From Alcanivorax borkumensis SK2 (lineage in GTDB: Bacteria > Pseudomonadota > Gammaproteobacteria > Pseudomonadales > Alcanivoracaceae), in the NCBI RefSeq assembly GCF_000009365.1, contig NC_008260.1:841501-905500 (forward strand): a stretch of DNA of 64,000 nucleotides, written 5' to 3'. This document shows positions 1 to 9,721 of this stretch, piece by piece. The notes under the pieces are model-generated. The model saw only the letters and a list, made by a program, of their open reading frames with translations, was not told the origin of the DNA and did not search any database. Made by a program: the position numbers and the translations under genes. The first letter of the stretch is position 1. The number at the start of each line of letters is the position of its first letter.

Positions 1-162
1 GTTTAATAAGGGGGGGCGGTTATCCATGGCCGCTATTGTAACGGTAAATTGGGGTGCAGAGGTGTGGCAGTTTGTCCCGCTGAGTAGGGCGCGAGTTAAA
101 AGTTGAAACCCGAATTAACGCGCGTTCCAACTTTTAACGTTGAGCTTTTTTGTTGCGCCTCT
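1..162. other. Window edge, non-coding, with inverted repeat
   Basis: No coding sequence is supported here. The only structure is a dyad with 15-bp arms at 95-109 and 124-138 (one mismatch), lying just beyond the 3' end of the reverse-strand methyltransferase gene. On the reverse strand no T-run follows it, so it is not a classical intrinsic terminator. Confidence 0.6.
95..138. repeat. Inverted repeat, 15-bp arms
   Basis: The left arm GTTAAAAGTTGAAAC (95-109) and right arm GTTCCAACTTTTAAC (124-138) are complementary except at one position, with a 14-nt loop. It follows the stop codon of the methyltransferase gene on the reverse strand. A related word recurs near 41617 and 48038. Confidence 0.7.
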
Positions 163-780
163 TCAGGGCCGCAGCAATCGCCCTTCGTATAGCTCGCCAG
201 CAAAGGCGGGCAGTTTGGGGTGGCGATGCTGGCGGGCAGTATCGGCCTGGAAGCCCGCGCGCTGGAAAATGCGCGCGGTATCACGGGTGAGCTGGCAGCC
301 GCAAGCTAACGGTTTCCAGGCCGGATTCAAGGTTTTCTGTAGGCGCTGTATCCAAGGACGTTCGCTGAGAACATGCTCTAGCGATAGCAGACTGCCGCCT
401 GGCTTAAGGACGCGGAACGCTTCCTGCGCGGCCTGATTCGGATCCGGGATGGTGCAGAACACTAGGCAGGCAATCACGGTATCAAAATGTTGATCAGGAT
501 AAGGCAGCTGTTGAGCGTCGCCTTCCTGGATGTGGAAGCGTTCGGGTGCGACGCACTGTTGCGCACTGTCGTGGGCCAAAGCAAGCAGCCCGCCGGCGGG
601 TTCGATGCCGTGAATTTCCGTGGCGGCAGGGCTGTAAAAAGGAAAATTGGCGCCGGTGCCGACGCCCAGTTCCAGAACCCGACCCGTGGCTTGGGCGAGT
701 AAACGTTGGCGGTCCCGGTAAACTGGGCGGGTAGCCCAGTTCAGTAATACTGGGAACAGCTTGTCTTCATAAAGAGACAT
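163..780 (-). CDS. Class I SAM-dependent methyltransferase
   Basis: This 205-residue protein has the Rossmann fold of class I methyltransferases. Motif I (VLELGVGTGANFP) is near residues 35-47, the acidic post-I region (HGIEPAGG) follows, and the DAQQLPYPDQHFD segment near residue 90 matches the usual motif II/III area. The FRVLKPGG element near residue 123 is typical of the UbiE/Methyltransf_11 group. The start is an ATG. The acceptor substrate cannot be read from the sequence; small molecules or lipids are typical for this group. The gene ends 12 nt downstream of the neighbouring 792-2012 gene and may be co-transcribed with it. Confidence 0.85.
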   Translation of the reverse strand: MSLYEDKLFPVLLNWATRPVYRDRQRLLAQATGRVLELGVGTGANFPFYSPAATEIHGIEPAGGLLALAHDSAQQCVAPERFHIQEGDAQQLPYPDQHFDTVIACLVFCTIPDPNQAAQEAFRVLKPGGSLLSLEHVLSERPWIQRLQKTLNPAWKPLACGCQLTRDTARIFQRAGFQADTARQHRHPKLPAFAGELYEGRLLRP

Positions 781-791
781 GGGGTTGCCTG

Positions 792-2012
792 TTAGTTGCG
801 TTTTGGGAGGATGTATTTTTCCGGGTTATTGAGCATCTCCATGCTCAGCGGATCGCTGATGATGCTGGTCAGGTTCCGATCCGTCTTCTTGCTGTACTTG
901 CGACGCAGTTTCTCGAATTTGCGAAAACTACGGAAGTTCAGCGCATACAGCCTTACTTCCTGTAAACGTTTGTAGGAATACATGACGTCCAGCGCATCCA
1001 TGGAAAATTCCGGGCGAATTTTCATGGCTTTTTCCAAATAACTGATTGCTTCATTTAGATCGCGTTTGCGATTCATGTAGATCAGCGCATTAGCGTATTC
1101 GTAATTGACGATGGGAATGTCCGGGGCGAGTTTGAGCGCGTCAGCAAAAGATTCTTGCACCGTGGTGGTTCGTGCGCCGTAAGTCATGCGGCCGGTGAAT
1201 TTGCCCACCCGGCGCATGATGCCGGCGTCCACACCGGCACGGAAGGCATGCCCCAACGGCTGATCGGGCATGATTTCAACCACTTCTTCCGCACTGTTCT
1301 TGATCTTGCCGATATAGCGTCGGGCGACAACGATCGGTACCGGTGACTCTTCGGCGATACGAGCGATGGCGTAGGCGTATCCCAGCTTAATAGAGGCAAC
1401 AATGGGGGCAACGGCCGGATCGTCAGCCGCCTCCTCCATGTCGTCGAAGTATTCCTTTGCTTGGTTGGCCACGTCCTGGAGCATCATGTACTTGGTACTC
1501 TGGCGGTCAGCCAAGTAGATAGCGTACATCAGCTGGGAAAACAGGGCGGGAATCTTACCGATGGGGCCTAGTTGTAAGCCCTCTTCGCGGGCTTCCTGAA
1601 AGTCACCGGCAAAGAATTTACGCCAGACTCGCAGACTACGTGCTTCAAGTGCCTGGTAATCGCCATCCCAACCTATGATGCCTTCTTTCATGAAGGGATA
1701 CTTCGTGAACTGTTCTTCCATGTAGGCAGCAGAAGGGTAAGGTACCTTCAGGCCGCGTACCAAGTATTCCCACTTGTCACGTATCTGCTTGTCTGTGTAG
1801 GTGAAATAGCTTTTCTTGTAAGGCACTTCGTTCCATTTTTCGACGAAAATACGCTCATCCACCGGGATGTCCTGCATTTGCAGTTCTTCTGGAGAGACGT
1901 CGTCTATGTCATCTTCGGCCTTATCATCGCTGGCCGCATGGAGTTGCAAGCTGATCGCGCAGAATGCGATTAGGCACAGGGAGCGCCAAAAGGGTGCAGA
2001 ATATGCTGCCAT
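792..2012 (-). CDS. Exported protein of unknown function with TPR-like C-terminal part
   Basis: I do not recognise this 406-residue protein. It begins with a signal peptide (hydrophobic residues about 9-26, ending LHAAS). An acidic stretch follows (DDKAEDDIDDVSPEE), then a mainly helical body. Around residues 280-345 the pattern FADALKLAPDIPIVNYEYAN and ISYLEKAMKIRPEFSMD reads like two degenerate tetratricopeptide repeats. The tail is very basic (FRKFEKLRRKYSKK). A periplasmic, TPR-mediated binding role is inferred from the fold only. It lies upstream of the methyltransferase gene on the same strand, 11 nt apart. Confidence 0.7.
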   Translation of the reverse strand: MAAYSAPFWRSLCLIAFCAISLQLHAASDDKAEDDIDDVSPEELQMQDIPVDERIFVEKWNEVPYKKSYFTYTDKQIRDKWEYLVRGLKVPYPSAAYMEEQFTKYPFMKEGIIGWDGDYQALEARSLRVWRKFFAGDFQEAREEGLQLGPIGKIPALFSQLMYAIYLADRQSTKYMMLQDVANQAKEYFDDMEEAADDPAVAPIVASIKLGYAYAIARIAEESPVPIVVARRYIGKIKNSAEEVVEIMPDQPLGHAFRAGVDAGIMRRVGKFTGRMTYGARTTTVQESFADALKLAPDIPIVNYEYANALIYMNRKRDLNEAISYLEKAMKIRPEFSMDALDVMYSYKRLQEVRLYALNFRSFRKFEKLRRKYSKKTDRNLTSIISDPLSMEMLNNPEKYILPKRN

Positions 2013-2206
2013 GGTGTTTTACAGCTCTTGTTGTTGTGTTTGTTGGCGAACAAATTTGCCGGGCATAGATCGCCCGTAATTGAATAACAATGCCACGCAG
2101 GCGGGATGTGGACAAGCTCTACCCAGTATGGGTTGGTGTGCAGGGACGTCGCGTTATTGTGCCGGCCCGGTTTGTGCCGGCCCGGCAGAGGGAGAAGGGA
2201 GGAAAC

Positions 2207-2506
2207 TCAGGCGGTGGCGCCAGCGTCGCGCAGAGCCTGCGCGTATTTCGCCCCTTTCGGGTGTTGGTCAATCAGGGATAGTAGGGTGCGGCCTTGTGGA
2301 TCGCGAGCATCCAAGTCCCGGTTCTGGTCCTTGAAAAATGCCAAGAAGCGGGTGAAATCCTCGGCGCGAAGGGCGCGGTAAGCTTTTTCCAGTACGTGGA
2401 AGTCCCCGTTTACACCCTCCTCGGGAGAGAAATCCAGGAACACTGCGATCTGCTCATCGGTCATCGGCTCGCCGATCACCTTCTGTTTGTCTTTACGTTC
2501 AGCCAT
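2207..2506 (-). CDS. PA4642-family small protein
   Basis: This 99-residue soluble protein opens with KDKQKVIGEPMTDEQIAVFLDF and closes with DARDPQGRTLLSLIDQHPKG. That layout is what I remember of the conserved hypothetical PA4642 of Pseudomonas. The final third resembles a single ankyrin-like helix pair (DPQGRTLL). It has no signal peptide or membrane segment. The start ATG at 2506 is preceded on the reverse strand by GGAGAACCCC, a usable ribosome-binding site. The function is not known to me. Confidence 0.75.
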   Translation of the reverse strand: MAERKDKQKVIGEPMTDEQIAVFLDFSPEEGVNGDFHVLEKAYRALRAEDFTRFLAFFKDQNRDLDARDPQGRTLLSLIDQHPKGAKYAQALRDAGATA

Positions 2507-2642
2507 GGGGTTCTCCTCCGTGTGCGGCGCGCATTATAGAGGGTTGCGGGCTTTGGGGGCCAGTGTAGGGCGACAAGTTGGAGTGAGGATAAACGGAATC
2601 AATGCCCACCGGGCACCGGGCACCCGGTGGTAGAGCTTGAAT

Positions 2643-3017
2643 TTAGGCGGTCATGTCTTTCAGTTTCTTTAGCGGACGAACCTTGACCATGGTTCGGGCA
2701 GGTTTGGCTGCGAAGGTAGTCGCTTCCCCGGTAAAAGGGTTGATGCCTTTACGTGCTTTGGTGGCAGGTTTTTTCTGGGTCACGATTTTCAGCAACCCCG
2801 GTAGCGTGAACTGGCCGGCACCACGCTTTTTCAGGTGGCCTTCCATAATGTCGTTGAGTTGGTCGAAAACAGCGTTCACGTCTTTCTTGGTCAGGCCGGT
2901 GGTTTCGCTAATCTGATTGATAATCTGAGTCTTATTCATCGGTTCGGTGATGGTTTTCACCTTGCGAGCTGCTGTAGCACTGGACGCTTTAGCCGCTGTC
3001 TTTTTTTTTGCAGCCAT
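2643..3017 (-). CDS. HU-like DNA-binding protein with basic N-terminal extension
   Basis: The protein has 124 residues against about 90 for classical HU. The first 26 residues are a Lys/Ala-rich tail (MAAKKKTAAKASSATAARK). The HU/IHF fold starts at MNKTQIINQISETTGLTKKDV, and the beta-arm region carries RKGINPFTGE, the family's Asn-Pro intercalation motif. It probably binds and bends DNA as a nucleoid protein. A run of nine A on the coding strand (codons 3-6) makes the tail a possible slippage site. The gene diverges from aspS across a 368-bp gap. Confidence 0.85.
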   Translation of the reverse strand: MAAKKKTAAKASSATAARKVKTITEPMNKTQIINQISETTGLTKKDVNAVFDQLNDIMEGHLKKRGAGQFTLPGLLKIVTQKKPATKARKGINPFTGEATTFAAKPARTMVKVRPLKKLKDMTA

Positions 3018-3385
3018 GAATTACTTACCCCTTTTTAGTGTCTTTTTGATGTCGTATTGGCCCCGTAATGCTACGGATGACCGGCGATGCTGCCTCGTTA
3101 GCTTCGCCCCTGGATTGCGCAACGCAGAGGGTCTTTAACTAAGGTTCGCATCTTTTATATGCCATGGGTTTTCAGGGCACAAGGCGTAGATACACTCTTT
3201 TTAAAGGTATTTTGTGAAATTAGGTAGGCTTGTGCCCCGTTCGGCAGTGAATCGCCGTCTGGCATGGCTCGGGGGCCGTTGAATCGCTATACTATGGCGC
3301 CTTTTTCAGTGGTCCGGCTTCGGGGTGGCTTCAGCCAGCCTTTGATCGCCGGGCGGCGTAATCAGAATACAAGCGGATTTTAAGC
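3018..3385. promoter_or_regulatory. Divergent HU-like/aspS intergenic region
   Basis: This 368-bp gap must hold the promoters of both divergent genes. A -10-like TATACT lies at 3288-3293, about 95 bp before aspS, without a good -35. A 9-bp inverted repeat, GGGCACAAG at 3175-3183 and CTTGTGCCC at 3229-3237, encloses a 45-nt AT-rich segment. No gene is seen here. Confidence 0.5.
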
Positions 3386-5149
3386 ATGCGAAGCCATTAT
3401 TGCGGTGATTTGCGAGCCTCCCACGACGGAGAAACAGTAGAGCTTTGCGGTTGGGTCAGTCGCCGCCGTGACCACGGTGGGGTGATCTTCCTCGACCTGC
3501 GTGACCGTAATGGTCTGGTGCAGGTGGTGTTTGATCCGGACACTGTGGATGCCTTCGCGCTGGCTGACAAAGTACGCAGTGAATATGTGGTTCGCTTGAG
3601 CGGCCGGGTACGCATGCGTGACGAATCAGTGCGTAACAACAAGATGGCCACTGGTGATATCGAAGTCTTGGGTAAAGAGCTGACGATTCTTAATGAAGCG
3701 GAGACCCCGCCATTTGAGTTGGATGCCCACTCCGCCGCCGGTGAAGAGGTGCGTCTCAAGTACCGTTATATGGATCTGCGTCGTCCGGACGTGTTGAAAA
3801 ACTTCCAGTTCCGTTCGCGCCTGACTCATGTTGTGCGCGCCTTCCTGGAAGGCGAGGGTTTCATGGATGTGGAAACGCCGATTCTGACCCGAGCGACGCC
3901 GGAAGGTGCACGGGATTACTTGGTGCCCAGCCGAACGCATCCGGGTAGCTTTTTTGCGTTGCCGCAGTCTCCGCAGTTGTTCAAACAGCTATTGATGGTG
4001 GCGGGCTTTGATCGCTACTACCAGATTGCTAAGTGTTTCCGTGACGAAGACCTGCGAGCCGATCGCCAGCCAGAATTTACCCAGATTGATTTGGAAGCTT
4101 CCTTTGTAGAGGAAGAAGACATTATGGGCATTACCGAACGGATGGTGCGTTCGGTGTTTAAAGAATTGCTCAGTGTAGACTTACCGGATTTCCCGCGCAT
4201 GCCATTCTCCGAGGCCATGCAGCGTTTCGGGTCCGACAAGCCTGACCTGCGTATTGCATTGGAGCTGATTGATATTGCCGACCTGCTTGCTGGCGTGGAC
4301 TTTAAAGTGTTCTCCGGCCCGGCCAACGACCCGAAAGGTCGTGTGGCAGCCATGCGAGTGCCCGGTGGATGCAGCCTGTCGCGCAAGGATATCGATGGCT
4401 ACACCAAGTTTGTCAGCATCTATGGTGCCAAGGGTTTGGCTTACATCAAAGTCAACGACTTGGCAGCCGGCGCTGAAGGTCTGCAGTCTCCGATCCTGAA
4501 GTTCCTGACCGAAGATGCGATTAAAGGCATCCTTGAGCGCACTGGCGCCGAGACCGGCGATCTGATTTTCTTCGGTGCTGATAAGGCCAAGATCGTTAAC
4601 GAAGCGCTGGGTGCTCTGCGCGTCAAAGTGGGCCATGACTTGAATTTGGTCGAGGGAGAATGGGCGCCATTGTGGGTAGTGGACTTCCCCATGTTCGAGG
4701 AAGACGAAGGGCAATACCATGCGTTGCATCATCCCTTCACCATGCCCAGCTGTAGCGCGGAAGAGCTTAAGAGTAATCCGGGCGAGGCGTTATCGCGGGC
4801 CTATGACATGGTGCTTAACGGTACTGAGCTGGGTGGCGGTTCCATCCGTATCCATAGCCCAGCCATGCAACGCACTGTATTTGAAGCGCTGGGCATTTCT
4901 GATGAGGAAGCCGAGGAAAAATTCGGCTTCCTGCTAGACGGTCTGAAATACGGCGCCCCGCCCCACGGTGGCCTGGCGTTTGGGTTGGATCGCATGGTGA
5001 TGTTGATGACTGGTTGTGAATCAATTCGTGATGTGATCGCTTTCCCGAAGACGCAAACGGCGGCGTGCACTATGACCAATGCACCGTCACCGGTGGACAA
5101 CAAGCAGCTGCGTGAAGTTGGCGTACAGGTACGTAAAGAAGAAGGTTGA
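3386..5149 (+). CDS. aspS: Aspartyl-tRNA synthetase
   Basis: This 587-residue class IIb synthetase attaches Asp to its tRNA in the cytoplasm. The N-terminal OB-fold ([20 protein letters not shown]) is followed by the catalytic domain with motif 2 ([18 protein letters not shown], near residue 215). The bacterial GAD insertion lies at about 290-410, and motif 3 ([15 protein letters not shown]) is near 530. The His in RRRDHGG (residue 30) corresponds to a position linked to non-discriminating AspRS in Pseudomonas. Such enzymes also charge tRNA-Asn and depend on GatCAB. The start ATG begins MRSHYCG as in the family. Confidence 0.97.
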   Translation: MRSHYCGDLRASHDGETVELCGWVSRRRDHGGVIFLDLRDRNGLVQVVFDPDTVDAFALADKVRSEYVVRLSGRVRMRDESVRNNKMATGDIEVLGKELTILNEAETPPFELDAHSAAGEEVRLKYRYMDLRRPDVLKNFQFRSRLTHVVRAFLEGEGFMDVETPILTRATPEGARDYLVPSRTHPGSFFALPQSPQLFKQLLMVAGFDRYYQIAKCFRDEDLRADRQPEFTQIDLEASFVEEEDIMGITERMVRSVFKELLSVDLPDFPRMPFSEAMQRFGSDKPDLRIALELIDIADLLAGVDFKVFSGPANDPKGRVAAMRVPGGCSLSRKDIDGYTKFVSIYGAKGLAYIKVNDLAAGAEGLQSPILKFLTEDAIKGILERTGAETGDLIFFGADKAKIVNEALGALRVKVGHDLNLVEGEWAPLWVVDFPMFEEDEGQYHALHHPFTMPSCSAEELKSNPGEALSRAYDMVLNGTELGGGSIRIHSPAMQRTVFEALGISDEEAEEKFGFLLDGLKYGAPPHGGLAFGLDRMVMLMTGCESIRDVIAFPKTQTAACTMTNAPSPVDNKQLREVGVQVRKEEG

Positions 5150-5173
5150 TATAGGAGAAACGCAGGCAGGTAT

Positions 5174-5230
5174 CACGCATCACGCGAAGAGGCGTGCCAG
5201 AGACGTGTTGCGTGACGCGTGCTGCGTGCT
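5174..5230. repeat. GCGTG-rich inverted/tandem repeat between aspS and yebC
   Basis: CACGCATCACGC (5174-5185) pairs with GCGTGACGCGTG (5210-5221) with one mismatch. The right arm continues as near-tandem heptamers GCGTGAC, GCGTGCT, GCGTGCT up to the yebC ribosome-binding site (GGCGGAGG, 5231-5238). It does not look like a terminator. Confidence 0.6.
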
Positions 5231-5242
5231 GGCGGAGGTAAC

Positions 5243-5986
5243 ATGGCAGGACATAGCAAGTGGGCCAACATCAAGCACCGTAAGGCGGCTCAGGATGCCA
5301 AGCGTGGCAAGATCTTTACCAAACTGATTCGCGAGCTCACGGTAGCGGCCAAGATGGGTGGGGGCGAGCCCAACGATAACCCGCGCTTGCGGGCCGCGAT
5401 TGATAAAGCACTGGGCCAGAACATGACCCGTGACACCATCGACCGTGCGGTTAAGCGTGGCGCCGGCGGTGATGATGACGGCAGCATGGATGAAATCACC
5501 TATGAAGGTTACGGTAAGGGTGGTGTAGCGGTTCTGGTAGAAACCATGACGGACAATGTGAACCGTACCGTGGCTGAGGTGCGTCACGCGTTTTCCAAGT
5601 TCGGTGGTAATCTGGGCACGAGTGGTTCCGTGGCTTTTTTATTCACTAAACGTGGTGAGATTTTTTTCGAGCCCGGTGTGGATGAAGAAAAGCTGATGGA
5701 AGTCGCCCTGGAAGCCGGTGCCGAAGATGTGGAAGAGATGGGAGATGATGGTTTTTTGGTCATTACCACTCCGGATAAGAGCTTTGGTGAAGTGGTGGAC
5801 TCCCTGCGTGCAGCTGGGTTGGAATTCGCTGAGGCGGAAGTCACCATGCACCCGTCTACAGAAGCGGAAATGGACACGGATACAGCTGAAACCGTGCAAA
5901 AGATGATCGACATGCTGGAAGATTTGGACGACGTGCAGAACGTCTACACCAATGCCAGTTGGCCGGCACCGCAAGAAGAGGAATAG
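5243..5986 (+). CDS. yebC: YebC/PmpR-family protein
   Basis: The 247-residue protein starts [20 protein letters not shown], the near-invariant opening of the family. That fixes the ATG at 5243 behind the ribosome-binding site GGAGG. It has the three-domain TACO1/YebC layout. Family members have been described as DNA-binding regulators (PmpR represses quorum-sensing genes in Pseudomonas) and as factors that relieve ribosome stalling. It sits in the conserved order aspS-yebC-ruvC, upstream of Holliday-junction genes, and is followed by an intrinsic terminator. Confidence 0.95.
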   Translation: MAGHSKWANIKHRKAAQDAKRGKIFTKLIRELTVAAKMGGGEPNDNPRLRAAIDKALGQNMTRDTIDRAVKRGAGGDDDGSMDEITYEGYGKGGVAVLVETMTDNVNRTVAEVRHAFSKFGGNLGTSGSVAFLFTKRGEIFFEPGVDEEKLMEVALEAGAEDVEEMGDDGFLVITTPDKSFGEVVDSLRAAGLEFAEAEVTMHPSTEAEMDTDTAETVQKMIDMLEDLDDVQNVYTNASWPAPQEEE

Positions 5987-6026
5987 CAGCGAGGTTCACG
6001 TTACAAAACAAGCTGCAAGCAAAATT

Positions 6027-6053
6027 AAAAGCCCCGAATCGTTTGGGGCTTTT
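6027..6053 (+). terminator. Intrinsic terminator after yebC
   Basis: AAAAGCCCC (6027-6035) and GGGGCTTTT (6045-6053) form a 9-bp stem with a 9-nt loop and a T-run. It separates aspS-yebC from ruvC. Confidence 0.85.
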
Positions 6054-6234
6054 TGCTGTCTGGGTTTCTGGGCGTGGCGGTAATCCGCCTGCGGCTTTAG
6101 GACGTGTCGCATCAGCCGTTTAACCTGAAGCGTTTCTTTGTTGGCTGGACATTTGGACAGTGCTCGGGTAGAACGGAGGCACCTACTAAGAGCTGGGCTG
6201 GGTGCCTGTCTTCTTTATTATTGGTCTGTGAAAT

Positions 6235-6753
6235 ATGGCGCTTATTCTGGGTATTGATCCCGGTTCTCGACGCACCGGTTACGGCGTAGTGGATGTGGTG
6301 GGAAATCGTTCCCGCGCGGTGGCTTTCGGTACTATTACGACTTCCCACAAGGAGATCCCGCCGCGGTTGGGTGAGATATTCGCGGGAATTGATCAGGTGG
6401 TGAAGGAATACGGGCCGGCTGAAGTGAGCATCGAAAAAGTGTTTATGGCTCGCAATGCGGATTCTGCCCTGAAATTGGGCCAGGCTCGCGGTGCAGCTAT
6501 TGCGGCAGTGATGCAGGCCTGTGTGCCAGTGTTTGAATATTCGGCTCGCCAAGTAAAACAGGCCGTTGTGGGCAAAGGTGGGGCGGAAAAAAATCAGGTC
6601 GGGGAAATGGTGAAGTATCTGCTTAAACTGGATCAACGCCCGCAGGAGGACGCCGCTGATGCCCTGGCTATCGCGCTTTGTCATGCTCATATGCGTCTCT
6701 CCCTGGCTAGAATGGCTGGTGCCACATCGGTAAGGCGCGGCCGGGTTCGTTAG
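6235..6753 (+). CDS. ruvC: Crossover junction endonuclease RuvC
   Basis: This 172-residue protein resolves Holliday junctions by symmetric cleavage. The catalytic acidic residues are visible: Asp in [13 protein letters not shown] (residue 7), Glu in [10 protein letters not shown] (about 66) and the pair of Asp in [10 protein letters not shown] (about 138-141). The length matches the family. The ATG at 6235 has only a weak ribosome-binding site. It heads the recombination set and is followed 109 nt later by ruvA. Confidence 0.96.
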
Positions 6754-6862
6754 TGTGGTGTCTGTATTCGTTGATTGCTTCAGTGATTGATTGTGAGCAT
6801 CGAATATTCGCCCTGTATTTTCTACGCGATACTTTTGTTGTGTACGGGTAAATGGAAAAATG

Positions 6863-7465
6863 ATGATCGGACAACTTCGTGGCACCCTGTTGGAAAAACG
6901 CCCCCCGGTGCTGCTGCTGGACGTAAATGGCGTTGGCTATGAAGTCGAGGCACCGATGACGGTGTTCTACGATTTGCCCGAGGCGGGTGCGGAGCTCACC
7001 TTGCACACGCATTTTGTGGTCCGTGAAGATGCTCAGTTGCTGTATGGTTTCGCCGATCGTTATGAGCGTGAGCTGTTTCGCGCTTTGATCAAGGTGAATG
7101 GGGTGGGGCCAAAAATGGCGTTGGCTATTCTTTCTGGCATAGAGGCTGATCGTCTGGCGCGCTGTATTCAGGATCAGGACACCACGTCACTTGTGAAGGT
7201 GCCGGGCATTGGGAAAAAAACCGCCGAGCGTTTGGTTATCGAGATGAGAGACCGACTCGATAAGATTGATGGTGGGCCAGTGAGTGTGCCGGGCCGGGTC
7301 GATACGGATCAACCTGATGATGCTCGCAGTGACGCCATTGCGGCCCTGGAGGCGCTGGGCTACCGCAACAAGGATGCCGCTGTTGCGGTGGGTAAAGCGG
7401 CAGATCAAGAAGGCATGAGCAGCGAGCAACTGATCCGTAAGGCGCTTAAAAGTCTGGCCCGCTAG
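6863..7465 (+). CDS. ruvA: Holliday junction branch migration protein RuvA
   Basis: The 200-residue protein begins MIGQLRGTLLEK, the OB-fold domain I that binds the junction. A helix-hairpin-helix region contains KVNGVGPKMALAILSG (about 70-85) and KVPGIGKKTAERLVIEM (about 107-123). A C-terminal domain III contacts RuvB. Two adjacent ATGs exist (6860 and 6863); the family start favours 6863. RuvA tetramers hold the junction for RuvB-driven branch migration. Confidence 0.96.
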   Translation: MIGQLRGTLLEKRPPVLLLDVNGVGYEVEAPMTVFYDLPEAGAELTLHTHFVVREDAQLLYGFADRYERELFRALIKVNGVGPKMALAILSGIEADRLARCIQDQDTTSLVKVPGIGKKTAERLVIEMRDRLDKIDGGPVSVPGRVDTDQPDDARSDAIAALEALGYRNKDAAVAVGKAADQEGMSSEQLIRKALKSLAR

Positions 7466-7575
7466 TGCTTTGAGCCAGAGTTGCATAACACTTTGTGATA
7501 ACAGTAATGGCAGTACGGTATCAGGGTACGATACGCTAGCGACTCCCACGATATAGAGGCAAGCCCGCTGCAGGC

Positions 7576-8604
7576 ATGGATAACGAACGAGTCATTACCG
7601 CGGTTGCCGTTGGTAGCCAAGAAGAACAGCAAGACAGGGCGATTCGCCCGGCCAGCTTGGCGGATTATCATGGGCAGCCGAAAGTCAGCGAGCGCATGGA
7701 AATCTTTATTGATGCCGCCCGCGGACGCAATGAGGCCCTTGATCATACTTTAATTTTCGGCCCGCCCGGTCTCGGCAAGACGACGCTTGCCCATATCATT
7801 GCCCGAGAAATGGGCTGCGATCTCAAGTCCACCTCTGGTCCGGTGCTGGAAAAGGCAGGCGATTTGGCGGCCATCCTGACCAACCTGGAAGAGGGCGATG
7901 TGCTTTTTGTGGATGAAATTCACCGCCTGTCTCCGGTGGTAGAGGAAATCCTTTATCCGGCTATGGAAGATTACCAGTTGGATATCATGATCGGTGAAGG
8001 GCCGGCCGCCCGTTCCATCAAACTGGATCTTCCGCCGTTTACTCTTGTCGGTGCGACCACCCGAGCCGGTTTGCTTACCGCTCCGTTGCGTGATCGTTTT
8101 GGTATTGTGCAGCGCCTCGAATTCTATTCTGTAGATGACTTGTCCGGCATTGTTAGCCGCGCCTGCGATATTCTTGCTATTCCTATCGAAGCGGCCGGTG
8201 CCATGGAAGTGGCGCGCCGCGCACGTGGTACCCCGCGTATTGCCAATCGCCTGCTGCGCCGCGTGCGCGATTACGCCGAAGTGAAGGGCGATGGGCGGAT
8301 TACTGAAGAGATCGCCCAGCGAGCCTTGGACATGCTGGAGGTGGACAGTTGTGGTCTGGACGGCACTGACCGGCGCCTGCTGGATATGATCATGCACAAA
8401 TTTGATGGTGGGCCGGTGGGACTGGAATCCTTGGCAGCAGCACTCAATGAAGACTCCGGAACCTTGGAAGAGGTGGTGGAGCCTTACCTGATACAGCAAG
8501 GCTTTATTCAACGCACCCCGCGTGGGCGGGCAGTGACTAACCATGCTTGGCGTCATTTTGGTTTGCAGCGCCCGCGTCAAGACGGTGATTTGTTTAATGA
8601 TTGA
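7576..8604 (+). CDS. ruvB: Holliday junction branch migration helicase RuvB
   Basis: This 342-residue AAA+ motor has Walker [11 protein letters not shown] near residue 63 and Walker B FVDEIHRL near 112. It also has the sensor segment [20 protein letters not shown] (about 155-174) and a C-terminal winged helix that ends RPRQDGDLF. It drives branch migration with RuvA. Its stop codon overlaps the start of the downstream thioesterase by 8 nt, coupling the ruv genes to the tol cluster. Confidence 0.97.
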   Translation: MDNERVITAVAVGSQEEQQDRAIRPASLADYHGQPKVSERMEIFIDAARGRNEALDHTLIFGPPGLGKTTLAHIIAREMGCDLKSTSGPVLEKAGDLAAILTNLEEGDVLFVDEIHRLSPVVEEILYPAMEDYQLDIMIGEGPAARSIKLDLPPFTLVGATTRAGLLTAPLRDRFGIVQRLEFYSVDDLSGIVSRACDILAIPIEAAGAMEVARRARGTPRIANRLLRRVRDYAEVKGDGRITEEIAQRALDMLEVDSCGLDGTDRRLLDMIMHKFDGGPVGLESLAAALNEDSGTLEEVVEPYLIQQGFIQRTPRGRAVTNHAWRHFGLQRPRQDGDLFND

Positions 8605-9040
8605 AAAAAATCAACAAAACGGGGAATTTACCCTGCCTGTGCGCGTCTACATCGAAGACACTGATGCAGGTGGCATAGTCTATTACGTGAATTACCTGAA
8701 ATTCATGGAGCGGGCGCGTACTGAATTTCTACGTACGCTGGGTTATCAGCACTATGCACTGGCGGATGACAATTTTCAGTTTGTCGTTCACTCGGCCAAT
8801 GTGCAGTATCGCCAGCCGGCACGTATTGATGATGCGCTGACCGTGTCAGCCACACTGAAAAAAATGGGTAAGGCCACGCTGGTGTTTGATCAGCAGGTGC
8901 GTAAAGCCGGCGCATTAATTTGTCAGGCAGACATTAAGGTGGCTTGCGTGAGAGCCGATACCCTCAAGCCGGCGGCTATCCCGACGGCACTGTATAAAAA
9001 ATTTAGCGCGGCCAGCAAAGGAGAAGGGCTACATGGTTGA
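8597..9040 (+). CDS. ybgC: Acyl-CoA thioesterase of the Tol-Pal cluster
   Basis: The 147-residue hot-dog thioesterase carries [30 protein letters not shown]. The Asp in DTDAGG is the family catalytic residue. An earlier in-frame start would lie within ruvB; the ATG at 8597 gives [11 protein letters not shown] and the usual length. YbgC proteins hydrolyse acyl-CoA or acyl-ACP at the inner membrane face and always accompany tol-pal. The exact substrate is not visible. It overlaps tolQ by 8 nt. Confidence 0.92.
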   Translation: MIEKNQQNGEFTLPVRVYIEDTDAGGIVYYVNYLKFMERARTEFLRTLGYQHYALADDNFQFVVHSANVQYRQPARIDDALTVSATLKKMGKATLVFDQQVRKAGALICQADIKVACVRADTLKPAAIPTALYKKFSAASKGEGLHG

Positions 9041-9719
9041 GGCATCCAGCATGTCTGTCGTCAGTTTGATCAGCAACGCCACCGTGGTGGTGCAGCTGGT
9101 GATGGCGCTATTGATTCTGGCGTCGCTGACGTCCTGGTACATGATTGTTGGCCGTTTCCGGGTGCTTGGGCGTGCTCAACGGGCGGGCCGTGCCTTTGAG
9201 GGAAAATTCTGGTCCAGCGATGACCTGGCCTCCCTCTACAACCAGAGCCGCAAAGAGCCGGATCTAGATTCCGGCAGCGAGGCGATTTTTCGCGCGGGCT
9301 TTCAGGAGTTTGTCCGGCTTTCTAAAAGCGCACGTGGCGGAGAGGCGGTGATGGATGGCGCCCAGCGTGCCATGCGGGTTGCCTTGCAGCGCGAACAGAC
9401 CCGCCTTACCAAGCATTTACCTTTTCTTGCCACAGTTGGTTCTACCAGCCCTTACGTTGGGTTGTTCGGCACAGTTTGGGGCATCATGAATTCTTTTATG
9501 GCGTTGGCGAACGTGAAACAGGCTACGCTCAGCGTGGTTGCCCCGGGTATTGCCGAGGCGCTGATCGCCACCGCCATTGGCTTGTTTGCCGCGATTCCGG
9601 CGGTCATGGCTTATAACCGTTTCTCGGCTCAGAGTGATGCGTTACTGACGGAAAATGAAATGTTCGCGGAAGAGTTTTCTTCCGTACTTCACCGTCAAGC
9701 CCATGGGCGCGGAGCATAA
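9033..9719 (+). CDS. tolQ: Tol-Pal system proton channel subunit TolQ
   Basis: This 228-residue inner-membrane protein of the MotA/TolQ/ExbB family has three hydrophobic segments (about 15-37, 137-160 and 170-193). The second and third contain [22 protein letters not shown] and [21 protein letters not shown], the channel helices. With TolR it uses the proton gradient to energise TolA during cell constriction. AAAGGAGAAG precedes the ATG at 9033; an ATG 18 nt later is possible. Confidence 0.96.
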   Translation: MVEASSMSVVSLISNATVVVQLVMALLILASLTSWYMIVGRFRVLGRAQRAGRAFEGKFWSSDDLASLYNQSRKEPDLDSGSEAIFRAGFQEFVRLSKSARGGEAVMDGAQRAMRVALQREQTRLTKHLPFLATVGSTSPYVGLFGTVWGIMNSFMALANVKQATLSVVAPGIAEALIATAIGLFAAIPAVMAYNRFSAQSDALLTENEMFAEEFSSVLHRQAHGRGA

Positions 9720-9721
9720 TC

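Noticed and set aside
6112..6885. 257-codon reverse-strand frame over ruvC
   Set aside because: Antisense to a complete, conserved ruvC; composition (His, Thr, Arg-rich) is that of a shadow frame.
7750..8580. 276-codon reverse-strand frame over ruvB
   Set aside because: It is the antisense of a highly conserved gene and has no recognisable domain.
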